Assembly (NCBI GenBank): GCA_900129675.1
Contig: FSRD01000001.1
Coordinates: 6,127,501 to 6,191,500 of the forward strand
Length of the DNA: 64,000 bases
DNA from: Bradyrhizobium erythrophlei
GTDB taxonomy: Bacteria; Pseudomonadota; Alphaproteobacteria; Rhizobiales; Xanthobacteraceae
Direction of reading: 5' to 3'
Shown here: positions 48,557-56,663 of the stretch, piece by piece
How positions within the stretch are numbered: position 1 is the stretch's first letter
Layout: every line of letters begins with the position of its first letter
The notes under the pieces: generated by a model
What the model saw: the letters and a program-made list of their open reading frames with translations, nothing else
Databases searched by the model: none
Told to the model about the DNA's origin: nothing
Position numbers and translations under genes: made by a program

Positions 48557-48901
48557 TCAATCACGCTGTCCTCCCGAGCGCCTTCGACGCGGCTCTGGAC
48601 GCAGCAAATCATGATTGAGTTCGCAAATGGTCTCGATCGATTGCTTCAGCTTCTGATAGTTGCTCAGCCAGCGGCGAACCTCGGCGACGCGCTCGCGACG
48701 CACGCTGAGTTGCCGCGTGCGTCCACCAGCATAGGTGACCGTCAGAACAAACACCCGGTGCCCTTCGCCACGCGCGCATTTCGGGCAGTCTTTGGTATGT
48801 CGGACGGTGCGCTCCAGCAGCGAGCCACGCAGCAATTCGCCGGTGACCGGCAGCTTGCCGACAAGCTTCTCGCGCGCTCGAAGGGATCGATCTCGAACCA
48901 T
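48557..48901 (-). CDS. DUF6788 IS accessory protein
   Basis: Protein of 114 residues starting MVRDRSLRAREKLVGKLPVT. It has the pattern HTKDCPKCARGEGHRVFVL, a probable zinc-binding Cys pair, and WLSNYQKLKQSIETICELN, which I associate with the DUF6788 family found next to this type of transposase. It is upstream of the transposase and ends one base before its start. Its role in transposition is not known. No strong ribosome site is seen for the ATG at 48901. Confidence 0.7.
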   Translation of the reverse strand: MVRDRSLRAREKLVGKLPVTGELLRGSLLERTVRHTKDCPKCARGEGHRVFVLTVTYAGGRTRQLSVRRERVAEVRRWLSNYQKLKQSIETICELNHDLLRPEPRRRRSGGQRD

Positions 48902-49197
48902 TCACAAGAATGAATCAGACCGCAGTCGCCCCTGTCAATTTCAAATCTGTCCGACCTTGCAGTTTTCCATGCCCTGAGCGATTCTCCCGCAACAACCGAG
49001 CGCTTCAATTTTGCGCCGGAAAGTAGCTAGGTGTCGGCTCAGTCGACTTCGCTGGATGGGACCGGTGTGGACGAATTTTGCTGCCCCAGCGGAGCACCCG
49101 ATACACCGCTGGTTTCTTTGGGACAGCCGCCTGCGGGCACTTGCAGCTAAGCTCAAGCGCCGCGGGCCCAGGGAGCTTCACAAGAGTTGCCGCCGCT

Positions 49198-49512
49198 TTA
49201 GCGGTGGCCGGCTGGCGCCTTATGCTTTGCGCCGACAGCCTTTGGCGCGTAGACCAGCGCGTTGGCTGGCGGCAGAAATGGATCGCGCTGGCAATCGCCG
49301 CCGCGTCCAGAGGAGGTCGCCTTACGTTGCTCCAAAGAATCGAAGCCGCATTGGGGCATATGGGACAAAATATCCGTACGGCAGTACTCATATGTGCTTG
49401 CCGAAGCCGGCGTGGAGGTCGAAACAAAGGCGAGTGCAGACAGGGCTGCAATCGGCGCGACGCCTAGATTTAAGAGCTGTTTCGCAGCAGTACTCGCAGA
49501 AGGACGGGACAT
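49198..49512 (-). CDS. DUF3551 small exported protein
   Basis: A 104-residue protein with a signal peptide (LLNLGVAPIAALSALAFVST, ending ASA) and a DUF3551 core: YEYCRTDILSHMPQCGFDSL and SGRGGDCQRDPF. One cysteine of the family pattern is missing, since it reads LEQRKATSSG where LEQCQA is usual. The tail KAVGAKHKAPAGHR is basic. The start at 49512 has AAGGAG eight bases upstream. Family function is unknown; the protein is expected to be periplasmic or secreted. Confidence 0.8.
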   Translation of the reverse strand: MSRPSASTAAKQLLNLGVAPIAALSALAFVSTSTPASASTYEYCRTDILSHMPQCGFDSLEQRKATSSGRGGDCQRDPFLPPANALVYAPKAVGAKHKAPAGHR

Positions 49513-49644
49513 AGTGACACTCCTTGGGGGGCGAGTTGAGAGAGGCATTGCGGAGTGACAGCATGAATCCGCCACGAGACGTTGAATGGCAGTGCGGATC
49601 ATCTATATGCTTAACAGTCTCAAATTGTCCTCGGTGTTCCCGCA

Positions 49645-50629
49645 ATGGATTGGCTCAGCCGATTGTTCGAGATGGTAACGGTGCGCGGTCGGCTCGATCT
49701 GCGCTGCGCCTATGGCGCGCCCTGGCGCATCGATCAGGAGCCGGGCGAAGCGAATGAAATCCCCTATCACCAGTCATAAGCGGATCGGCGATATTGGATG
49801 ACCCGGCCGGCGGCCGGCCGATGCAGCTAAAGCCGGCGACATCCTGCTACTCCCAGGAAATCCGCGCCATGTGATGCACGACGGAAGCGGTGCGCGGCCA
49901 AAACCGGAGCGCAATCACCAACACCTCAATCTTGTGATCAGCGAAAATGCCGGCAGGGGCGAGCGGTTCGACCTGCTGTGCGGTCACTTTGCGATTGCGC
50001 CACCTCATGATCGCCTCTTGCGCAACTATTTGCCGCCGAGGCTTGTGGTGCACGCCGGCCAGCACAGCGGCGAAGACGCCCGCGCCGGAACGGACGCCCA
50101 ATTGGCGAACTTGGTTTCCCTCATGCGAACCGAGTCGGCAGCCGACCATCTCGGCGGCCGCGCGATGCTAAACGCGCTGTCGACGGCAATGTTCGCGCTG
50201 GTGCTGCGGCTCGCCAGCGAAACCAGCGATGCGCCGGTCGGATTGCTTGCGGTTGCGGGCCATCCGCGGCTCGCGCCGGCGCTGCTTGCGCTGTTCAATG
50301 AGCCGGCGCGAGCGTGGTCGCTGCCAGAGCTTGCGCGCCTCTGCAACATGTCGCGCGCGACGCTGGCGCGCCAGTTCCAGGAGGCACTCGGACGGTCTGC
50401 TAACGATCTACTGACCGATATCCGCATGACGGTTGCGGCGAATGAATTGAAGAAGCCGTTGATGTCCACAGGCGCGGTTGCGGATGCGGTGGGATATCAA
50501 TCCGAGCCAGCATTCCAGCGCGCGTTCAAGAGCCACATGGGGGTGACTCCGGCCCGGTGGCGGAAAGCGCAGGAGCCGTCCAGCGCCGGTCTTTCCGTCA
50601 TGCGCGAGGCTGCATCCAACCGTGCTTGA
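49645..50629 (+). pseudogene. AraC-family regulator with frameshifted sensor domain
   Basis: Cupin-type AraC regulator. It starts MDWLSRLFEMVTVRGRLDLR. A frame change occurs after about codon 42 (near 49770), then GSAILDDPAGGRPMQLK, then another change near 49835, after which GDILLLPGNPRHVMHDGSG runs without a break to the end. The DNA-binding half is complete: WSLPELARLCNMSRATLARQ, and TGAVADAVGYQSEPAFQRAF with GVTPARWRK. A shorter protein from an internal start (about 49868-49871) would keep the HTH but lack part of the cupin. If these are sequencing errors it would be a normal regulator, possibly of the neighbouring redox genes. Confidence 0.8.
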
Positions 50630-50723
50630 TGAAGACAAATCCGGTCGCAGATGAATTAGTCGCCCAGGGCGACGAGGTCGACGTTGCTACGTTCCCGAGA
50701 GTTTCAGCCGCCGCAGCCATCTT

Positions 50724-51341
50724 TCAGGGAGCCTGCGCGGCATTGGCCTCTAGCCACCCGGCGATGCTCGCTGCAGCATCGCCATAGAATGTGCGATAGA
50801 GTTCTTCGGTCACATAGCCGATGTGCGGCGTCGCCAGTACGTTGTCGAGCGTCCGAAACGGATGATTGGCGGGCAACGGTTCGGAATCGAAGACATCAAT
50901 GGCCGGGCCGGCGATCCTGCACGCCCGCAGTGCCTCGATGAGCGCTGTCTCATCGACGATCGGGCCCCGCGAGGTGTTGATCAGTGTTGCCGTCTTTTTC
51001 ATGAGAGCGAGCTCGGCAGTTCCGATCAGTCCTTGCGTCCTCCGGCTGAGGACAAGATGAACAGTCAGGATGTCGGCGTGCCGGGACAGCGTCTCCTTAT
51101 CGACGAGCTTTGCGCCAGCAGTACTTGCGATCTCCGCCGTCAAGTTCTGGCTCCAGGCCATCACCGTCATGCCGAAGGCGAGGCCAATCCGGGCCACCTC
51201 CTTGCCGACATTGCCCAATCCCAGCAGGCCGAGGTACTTGCCCCGGAGATTTGCGCCGATTGTGGTTTGCCGGCCACCATCGCTTAGCGAGGCGGCCTCG
51301 CGAACGAGGTGGCGGGCGCTTGCGAGAATGAGGGCTCGCAA
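50724..51341 (-). pseudogene. D-2-hydroxyacid dehydrogenase, N-terminally truncated
   Basis: 205 residues containing the NAD-binding domain GLLGLGNVGKEVARIGLAFG, HLVLSRRTQGLIG, LINTSRGPIVDE and the end DVFDSEPLPANHPFRTL, TPHIGYVTEELYRTFYGD with the catalytic His. About 110 N-terminal residues of a normal ~310-residue enzyme are absent, and the bases just upstream encode nothing similar. The ATG used by the open frame lies inside the conserved ALILASARH region. It is probably a remnant; a folded fragment without the catalytic domain part would be inactive. Confidence 0.82.
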
Positions 51342-51402
51342 CTCTCATCGTGCCCTCCGTTACCGTGATCCATCGCAGTTCGTTGCCACGACCGATATCT
51401 TG

Positions 51403-52224
51403 TCAGCGTCCCGCAAAGAAATCGGTCAGAGCCTTTGCCACCGCTGGTGGATCGTTCTCCATCGGAATATGGCCGGCCGACTTGATCCGGACGAGCCTCG
51501 TTGCTGGAATCTCGCGTGCGTAGCGTTCGGCATAGTCGATTGTCTGAAATGGGTCGTCCTCGCCCCACACCAGGAGCTTCGGCGTCCCGGATTGGAGCAG
51601 AGCCGGCAGCATCTCCATGGTGTAGCGGTGGTCCGCGGCGCCCGCGAGCGCCAACCACGAGCGGGCAACCCTCGGGTCTGTCCAGGGTTCCAGATATTCG
51701 GTGATCTCGGCTTCGCTTGCGGGCCGCCCAAGCGCCTTCATGACGGACACGCGACGCGCGGCCAGAACATCGTCACGCGTCGTTGCCGCGGCCACTGCCG
51801 GATCCCGAAAGCGGGCAACGCCGGGGACCGGCCACGAATCGTACATGATGCCGTTCACCACGGCCACGCGCGGGACCTCCACCTTGTTTGCGAGGATCAG
51901 ATGCTGCGCGACGCCTCCGCCGATGTCGTGGCCGGCGACCATGACCTGCCCCTTGTGCCCGAGCGCTTCGAGGAAACCCACCAGCCAGGCGGAGAGACGC
52001 GGAACCGAAGCCTCGCTCACGGTGAGCTCGCCTCCGGAACGGCCGAAGCCGGGGAAATCGACCGACACCGGGCGAAGGCCCGCGACGGCGATGCCGTCGA
52101 GCACCGGCTGCCAGACCCGGCTCCAATAAGTGCCATGAAGCAGCAGCACCAAGGGTCCCCCCTTGCCGGCGGTCAGATAGCTGATCGGAACACCACCTAC
52201 ATCGACGGTTTCGCGTCTCGTCAT
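51403..52224 (-). CDS. Alpha/beta hydrolase with Asp nucleophile (epoxide hydrolase/dehalogenase type)
   Basis: A 273-residue hydrolase. Motifs: HGTYWS for the oxyanion hole, DFPGFGRSG, the nucleophile elbow AGHDIGGGVAQ with Asp100, an acid in VWGEDDPF and the catalytic His in KSAGHIPMEND. An Asp at the nucleophile position points to epoxide hydrolase or haloalkane dehalogenase chemistry rather than an esterase. It overlaps the upstream cupin gene by four bases (ATGA), so the two are coupled. The substrate is unknown; the setting with GST and a dioxygenase-like cupin suggests detoxification or breakdown of an aromatic or halogenated compound. Confidence 0.88.
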   Translation of the reverse strand: MTRRETVDVGGVPISYLTAGKGGPLVLLLHGTYWSRVWQPVLDGIAVAGLRPVSVDFPGFGRSGGELTVSEASVPRLSAWLVGFLEALGHKGQVMVAGHDIGGGVAQHLILANKVEVPRVAVVNGIMYDSWPVPGVARFRDPAVAAATTRDDVLAARRVSVMKALGRPASEAEITEYLEPWTDPRVARSWLALAGAADHRYTMEMLPALLQSGTPKLLVWGEDDPFQTIDYAERYAREIPATRLVRIKSAGHIPMENDPPAVAKALTDFFAGR

Positions 52225-52781
52225 CGGACGATCCTCTTCACATGTTCCTTGCCGAGCCCGACGGCCTCGTAGTGCCTGGTCGCATGCTCGAGCTTGGTGA
52301 AAACATCTTCGTATCCGAGCGCCTCGCCGTAAGGATCGACGTAGGTGTACCCGCCCGTCACGTGAAACAGCGTGGCCATTTCCTTCACGTCGTCCGGAAC
52401 GACCAGAGTGTGCGTCTCGCCGGGCGGCTCAAAGGCGTAGTCACCAGGCGTCGCGACCCAGTCGTGCTCGAGGTAGCGCCATCTTCCGCGCAGCGTGAAG
52501 GCGTGCACCGGACCGGAATGGCGGTGACGCGACAGCACGCCCGAGGACCGGACCCGAAGGATGTTGATGTAGTATCCCTGGCTCACGTTCAGCACGAGCG
52601 GCCTGAACGCGACCGTGTCCGACTGCGGGACCCATTCGCGCTCGTCGCCGTCAAGCTCCAGCGCGGAGCCGACGAATACATCGGACACCATGCCTGCGGG
52701 CTGGGGCTTCTGGTAAGCAATCTTGCTCTGATCGATGGACCGATGCTCGGCGGCCTGCAGTTGCTCGGATGAGGACTTCAT
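52221..52781 (-). CDS. Cupin, 2,4'-dihydroxyacetophenone dioxygenase-like
   Basis: A 186-residue cupin similar in layout to 2,4'-dihydroxyacetophenone dioxygenases. The metal-binding residues lie in SRHRHSGPVHAFTL (His residues) and FEPPGETHTLVVPDD (Glu and His), with RYLEHDWVATPGDYAF between. Such enzymes cleave C-C bonds of hydroxylated acetophenones using iron. The ATG at 52781 has GGAGGG about nine bases upstream. It is the first gene of the coupled pair with the hydrolase. Another cupin oxygenase or a non-catalytic cupin is possible. Confidence 0.8.
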   Translation of the reverse strand: MKSSSEQLQAAEHRSIDQSKIAYQKPQPAGMVSDVFVGSALELDGDEREWVPQSDTVAFRPLVLNVSQGYYINILRVRSSGVLSRHRHSGPVHAFTLRGRWRYLEHDWVATPGDYAFEPPGETHTLVVPDDVKEMATLFHVTGGYTYVDPYGEALGYEDVFTKLEHATRHYEAVGLGKEHVKRIVR

Positions 52782-52826
52782 CGCAATTTTCCCTCCATCA
52801 TGTGGAATGACGTTCCGTCTCGTTCG

Positions 52827-53531
52827 TTAGCCTACCGACGTTCTGCCCGACGTCTGACCGAACAGGATCTTCTTTCCTTCTTCCGTAACCGTGGGGCGGT
52901 TCGAGTACGGCTCGCCTCTGGCATACGCCCGCTGCGTCCCGGGGCGCCCGCGCACCGTGTCAAACCAGCGCCGCAGGTTCGGGAAATCGTCCAGATTCTG
53001 CTGCTGGCGCTTCCAGGGAACAATCCACGGATAGGAAGCCATGTCGGCGATACTGTAGTCGTCGCCGACGACGAACGTGCGGTTTTCGAGATGACGGTCG
53101 AGGACGCCGTACAGACGGTTCGTCTCCTTGACGTAGCGGTCGATCGCGTAAGGAATTTTGCTCGGCGCGTAGAGCCCAAAATGGTGGTTCTGTCCGGCCA
53201 TCGGTCCGAGCCCGCCTACTTGCCAGAACAGCCACTCCGTCGCGGTCTTGCGGCCGCGGACGTCCTTCGGCAGGAAGCGGCCGGTCGTCTCGGCAAGGTA
53301 CAACAGAATGGCGCCGGACTCGAATACGCTCATCGGATCGCCGCCGTCGGCCGGCGCGGTATCGATGATCGCTGGCATGCGGTTGTTCGGCGAGATGGCG
53401 AGGAAGTCGGGCTTGAACTGATCACCGGCGCTGATGTCGACCGGGTGGATCGTGTAATCCAGCCCGGCTTCCTCCAGGAACATCGTGACCTTGTGGCCGT
53501 TCGGGGTCGGCCAGTAGTAGAGCTCAATCAT
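52827..53531 (-). CDS. Glutathione S-transferase (YfcG/Ure2-like)
   Basis: A 234-residue GST. The thioredoxin-like N-terminal domain reads MIELYYWPTPNGHKVTMFLE, with Thr and Asn in the PTPNGHK region typical of the YfcG/Nu-class active site, then NNRMPAIIDT and FESGAILLYLAE for glutathione binding. The helical domain has GGLGPMAGQNHHF and VVGDDYSIADMASYPWIVPW. Nu-class members show disulfide-bond reductase activity on glutathione-containing compounds. The start at 53531 has GAGG nine bases upstream; the frame is open to 53570. It probably belongs to the same leftward run as the cupin and CMD genes. Confidence 0.9.
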   Translation of the reverse strand: MIELYYWPTPNGHKVTMFLEEAGLDYTIHPVDISAGDQFKPDFLAISPNNRMPAIIDTAPADGGDPMSVFESGAILLYLAETTGRFLPKDVRGRKTATEWLFWQVGGLGPMAGQNHHFGLYAPSKIPYAIDRYVKETNRLYGVLDRHLENRTFVVGDDYSIADMASYPWIVPWKRQQQNLDDFPNLRRWFDTVRGRPGTQRAYARGEPYSNRPTVTEEGKKILFGQTSGRTSVG

Positions 53532-53615
53532 CTTCGGTTTCCTCGGCTTGTCCGCAAAGTGCATCGCCACGAACGCCGCTCCCGCCCGGAGGCAAGGGGC
53601 GGCCTTGGTCGCGGG

Positions 53616-54191
53616 TCAGGCGGCGGGCTTGAGCTTGCCGGGCGCAGTCCATTCGGCACCCTTCATGAAAGAGTCGTTCGGCGTCTGCGCGAGATGGTTG
53701 GTGTAGTTGGAGATGAGTTTTGTCGCGGCGAGCACGAGCACGTCGAGAACACCGCGATTGTCGAAGCCTGCGGCCTTGAAGGCGACAATGTCCGCCTCAC
53801 TCACCAGGCCACGCTGGCGGGTCACTTTTGCGGCAAACTGGCGCAGCGCTTCGAGCTTCGCATCGGCGATGGGCCGGCCCTCGCGCACCGCCGATATCAC
53901 TGCGTCGTCGACCTTCGCCATGCGCGACAGGTTGGTGTGGCCGGCCATGCAATAGGTGCATTCGTTCTCATAGATGATGGCGAGATAGACGATGTTGCGC
54001 TCCTGCGGCGTGAAGCTCGTCTTCTCGGCGATGCTCCAGAGCGTGCTGTAGGCCTCGAGCGCGGCCGGGCTCTCGGCGAGAACGCGGTGCAGGTTGGGCA
54101 CGAAGCTCCAAGCCTTCTGGACGCCATTCAGGATCTCGGCCGAGGCCGCCGGCGCGGTGGTGGTGTCGTGAAGCGTGAAGCCATTGATCAA
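53616..54191 (-). CDS. Carboxymuconolactone decarboxylase family (AhpD-like) protein
   Basis: A 191-residue protein with Cys78-Thr-Tyr-Cys81 and His85 (ECTYCMAGHTNLSR), the AhpD-type redox motif, at the same positions as in the 46383-46919 protein. Further features are WSFVPNLHRVLAESPAALEA and VLDVLVLAATKLISNYTNHL. It starts at a TTG (54191) with AAGGAG seven bases upstream. It is 84 bases upstream of the GST gene on the same strand. A peroxidase or thiol role fits its neighbours; true decarboxylase activity is unlikely. Confidence 0.88.
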   Translation of the reverse strand: MINGFTLHDTTTAPAASAEILNGVQKAWSFVPNLHRVLAESPAALEAYSTLWSIAEKTSFTPQERNIVYLAIIYENECTYCMAGHTNLSRMAKVDDAVISAVREGRPIADAKLEALRQFAAKVTRQRGLVSEADIVAFKAAGFDNRGVLDVLVLAATKLISNYTNHLAQTPNDSFMKGAEWTAPGKLKPAA

Positions 54192-54465
54192 GTTCGTTCT
54201 CCTTGCTGGAACACCGAATTACGGCCGCAGGATCGTCTACCCGTCGCGCTGCGGCAGGCATGTCGGGGCGATATGATTCATTTCCACGCGGAATGAGCGT
54301 GGAGGATGAAGAAGCGTCGGATCGACGATGTATGATCAACAAGGGCGGGGATCGCGATAACCATGGTAGTCGTGTCGCGCCTGACCTTCTGTTAAGTGCC
54401 TCTACGTTCGCCTCGGAGGAGCATCGGCCACTGGAGGAACGGCTGCTCCGGAGCATGACCTCCTT

Positions 54466-54708
54466 CTAATTATCCGAGCTACCGAGCAGGGCGCGATGAA
54501 AATCACCGGCCCACTGCAGGCTGAGCATTGACAGGCCATCAGTACCTGTACCCGCGAACGGCACGGCCGCCCCAAGATAGCACTTGTAATCGCAGTACAG
54601 CCTCTTAGAGGGCAGATCCCGGAGATAGCTTATTCCGATTGAGGCTGAACAGTGCGCACATGTCGACGGTGCACAGGGAGCTCTGCCGCTCACGATTAAG
54701 AACTTCAT
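54466..54708 (-). CDS. Small protein with a four-cysteine, zinc-finger-like core
   Basis: An 80-residue protein starting MKFLIVSGRAPCAPSTCAHC. The cysteines in CAPSTCAHC and LYCDYKCYLG form two pairs (CxxC and CxxxC) around ISYLRDLPSKR, a likely zinc site. I recall similar small proteins in Bradyrhizobium but no function. Its ATG overlaps the stop of the histidine kinase gene by four bases, so the two are translationally coupled; it may modulate the kinase. The tail SLQWAGDFHRALLGSSDN is not distinctive. Confidence 0.68.
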   Translation of the reverse strand: MKFLIVSGRAPCAPSTCAHCSASIGISYLRDLPSKRLYCDYKCYLGAAVPFAGTGTDGLSMLSLQWAGDFHRALLGSSDN

Positions 54709-55553
54709 AGGGGCGCTCCGGACGTTGTTTCCCAAAACGGCCCAGCTTGACGCGGTTGCGCTGCCATTTTGTCGGCCTTTGTTGCGAAGATCGAAAATCG
54801 CGACCCTTGTGCGGGCGTAGAGTTGATATCGACGCGATGCCCCAATAAGCCGACGGCCTGCCGCGCGATGAAGAGGCCGATACCCAGACCGTCGCGTCGC
54901 GCCGGATCGAGACGAGTGAAGGCCTCGAAAATCTGGGGCATTTGGTCCCCTGCGATACCGGTTCCAGTATCGTACACGTCGATACGGATGCTCTGGCCGA
55001 CGTTACGACTACCGAGGAGAATGCGGCCACCGGGTTGCGTGTATTTGATAGCGTTGCTAACCAAATTGCGCAGGATGGTGCCGAGAAGCAGCGCGTTGCT
55101 GTGAATCGTGGCGGTGGTCTGGACCATACGAACGCGCACTCCTTTTCGTAGAGCCGCAATCTCGCTCTCGTGACAAACTTTTCGAAACAAGGGTCCAACC
55201 GAAACCGGTGTCAGCTTTACCTCCTCCGCGTGCTCGCGGAGCCGGAGGGCGACGAGCAATTGATCAAGCTGATCCCTCAACCGATCGATGGCGCTCTGAC
55301 CGGATCGCAGCAGACGCAACTCGGATTCCGTTCGAACGCCGAGACCCAGCAACTCGTGCGCGCCTTGGATGACTTGAAGTGGCTGCCGGAGATCGTGTCC
55401 CGCTATCGCAAGCAACACATACTCGAAATCCGAAGGCCTTTGCGGCGTCGCCTTAGCTGTCATGCTCCAAGTGATGGGCCGCTTTGCTAACCGCGCTGTA
55501 CCAAAGGCACCGCTGCTTTCCGTCGCCTTGACCAATCCTTCTGTCTCGCGCAT
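54705..55553 (-). CDS. Sensor histidine kinase without a visible sensor domain
   Basis: A 282-residue kinase. After a short N-terminal region it has the H-box LLAIAGHDLRQPLQVIQGAH with the phospho-acceptor His, followed by HATPase motifs: N-box LRNLVSNAIKYT, G1 DTGTGI, F-box IFEAFTRLD and G2 GLGIGLFIA. No membrane segment, PAS or GAF domain is seen, so it may receive signals through a partner. The start at 55553 has GAGGAG six bases upstream. A copy of the 56-bp element lies 54 bases before the start, and the small Cys protein is coupled behind it. No response regulator is adjacent. Confidence 0.88.
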   Translation of the reverse strand: MRETEGLVKATESSGAFGTARLAKRPITWSMTAKATPQRPSDFEYVLLAIAGHDLRQPLQVIQGAHELLGLGVRTESELRLLRSGQSAIDRLRDQLDQLLVALRLREHAEEVKLTPVSVGPLFRKVCHESEIAALRKGVRVRMVQTTATIHSNALLLGTILRNLVSNAIKYTQPGGRILLGSRNVGQSIRIDVYDTGTGIAGDQMPQIFEAFTRLDPARRDGLGIGLFIARQAVGLLGHRVDINSTPAQGSRFSIFATKADKMAAQPRQAGPFWETTSGAPL

Positions 55554-55606
55554 GGCCCGCTCCTCAAGTGGAAGTGCATAGAGGGATTCTGATTGCTGGG
55601 GAGAGC

Positions 55607-55662
55607 ATGGCGTAATCTCGCAAGGCAAGCGAGTTTAGTTTTGTGAGATGGTGTTAATCGTC
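55607..55662 (-). promoter_or_regulatory. Conserved 56-bp upstream element, copy C
   Basis: Matches copy A at 42 of 56 positions with no gaps, including AATCTCG, GCGAGTT and ATGGTGTTAATCGTC. It lies 54-109 bases before the histidine kinase start, a good place for a promoter or operator. Confidence 0.55.
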
Positions 55663-55751
55663 GTTGCTGAGATCGCGCATGCAAGGCGACGCATCGAGCC
55701 TGAAAGGAGTCCGGCCGTTTGAAATGACCGCAGGAGTTTGGTAGCGGACAC

Positions 55752-56135
55752 TCAGATGTCGGATCGATTACGAAGAATGATCAGCTGTACGATCAGATTG
55801 TTGTGCGCGATGAAATAGAAGGCGAGCACCAGCGGATCAGGCAGGCCGCGCTTGTCATAGTTGCCATCGACGTCAGCCGTCGCGATGAAGTTCCCATAGT
55901 GGTTGACCAATTTTGTTACTTTCATCGTCAGTCTCTCGCCGATGATATCGCGCTCGGCCCACTCCCTAATCGCCGGCTTTCCCCAGTAGTCCCGTAACTG
56001 ATCATTGACGAGAGCATCCTCGGCGAACGTGGCCATCAATCGCTCGACATCGAAGCCGTTGGTTGCTTCAACGAAGGCAGCCAGCAGGGGCGGGAGGACG
56101 ACCGGAGCGTTCGCCGGAAGAGAGGACTTGATCAT
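55752..56135 (-). CDS. SnoaL/NTF2-like protein
   Basis: A 127-residue protein with the pattern of SnoaL-like, cone-shaped NTF2-fold proteins: LLAAFVEATNGFDVERLMAT, FAEDALVNDQLRDYWGKPAI, REWAERDI, then strands HYGNFIATADVDGNYDKRG and VLAFYFIAHNNLIVQLIILR. Such proteins are isomerases, hydrolases or binding proteins for small molecules; nothing here tells which. The start at 56135 (MIKSSLPANAP) has GGAG close upstream; the frame is open much further to 56420 without a site. Confidence 0.8.
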   Translation of the reverse strand: MIKSSLPANAPVVLPPLLAAFVEATNGFDVERLMATFAEDALVNDQLRDYWGKPAIREWAERDIIGERLTMKVTKLVNHYGNFIATADVDGNYDKRGLPDPLVLAFYFIAHNNLIVQLIILRNRSDI

Positions 56136-56663
56136 AGTCTCCGCGCCTGGAGATATTGGAGAAATGCAGCCCACGAGCATGCCCGACGGCCAACGTCGCG
56201 GCGCGTTGAATTCTGTTAAAATCTGTAAAAAGGTTACAAGCCCTGTCCGAAATGCTGAAAGTATCCGAAGTTCGTTGGTCCTCAGCGGAAACCCATTTTC
56301 CGGAACGCCCGCGGAAGGCAAATGTGCCAAACCCGAAGCTGTGCGGCGGGCGCCGGTTTGCCCTGACACACTCGGGGCCTCTGACGTGCGCCTAACGAAT
56401 CCTTTGAGGATCCATCTCAATACCTAACGCAAAGAACGATAAGCTAACGAACCTCCTTTAGGCGAACCGAATTTCGAAAACGGAGATTCTCGGCGAGAGC
56501 CATGGGATTGTCGCCCGCCAGCCTCTCCGAAACCCGAAATCCTGCGGATCCTAGTCTTAGTCTTAGTCTACACGACGTTGCTCCCCCGCGCATCGTTCCC
56601 AAAATGTGCACCGCGGTACGCCAAAGGAATCTGGGCGGGCTACTGCAGTCGAGAGCTCAGTCG
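56136..56663. other. Intergenic region without a recognised gene
   Basis: 528 bases between the NTF2-like gene and the thiolase stop. TTGAATTCTGTTAAAATC at about 56208-56225 weakly recalls the half-sites of the 56-bp element. Nothing else is supported. Confidence 0.4.

Larger units (their letters stand above)
47036..49030 (-). mobile_element. Two-gene insertion sequence with 25-bp perfect ends
   Basis: About 2.0 kb bounded by a perfect 25-bp inverted repeat: CTAGCTACTTTCCGGCGCAA and five more bases at 47036-47060, and its reverse complement at 49006-49030. Since CTAG is itself a palindrome, the outer four bases may be the target duplication, making the element 47040-49026. Inside are a DUF6788 gene and a transposase, coupled and leftward, and a terminator near the left end. 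It inserted between the CMD gene and the DUF3551/AraC genes. Confidence 0.85.

Noticed and set aside
47140..48618. A 492-codon open frame on the plus strand
   Set aside because: It is the exact antisense of the transposase, whose motifs and coupling to the DUF6788 gene are clear; high GC keeps the opposite frame open.
51070..52272. A 400-codon open frame on the plus strand
   Set aside because: Antisense to the hydrolase and dehydrogenase remnant; no family motif and no ribosome site.
52800..54296. A 498-codon open frame on the plus strand
   Set aside because: Antisense to the GST and CMD genes, both of which show catalytic motifs on the minus strand.
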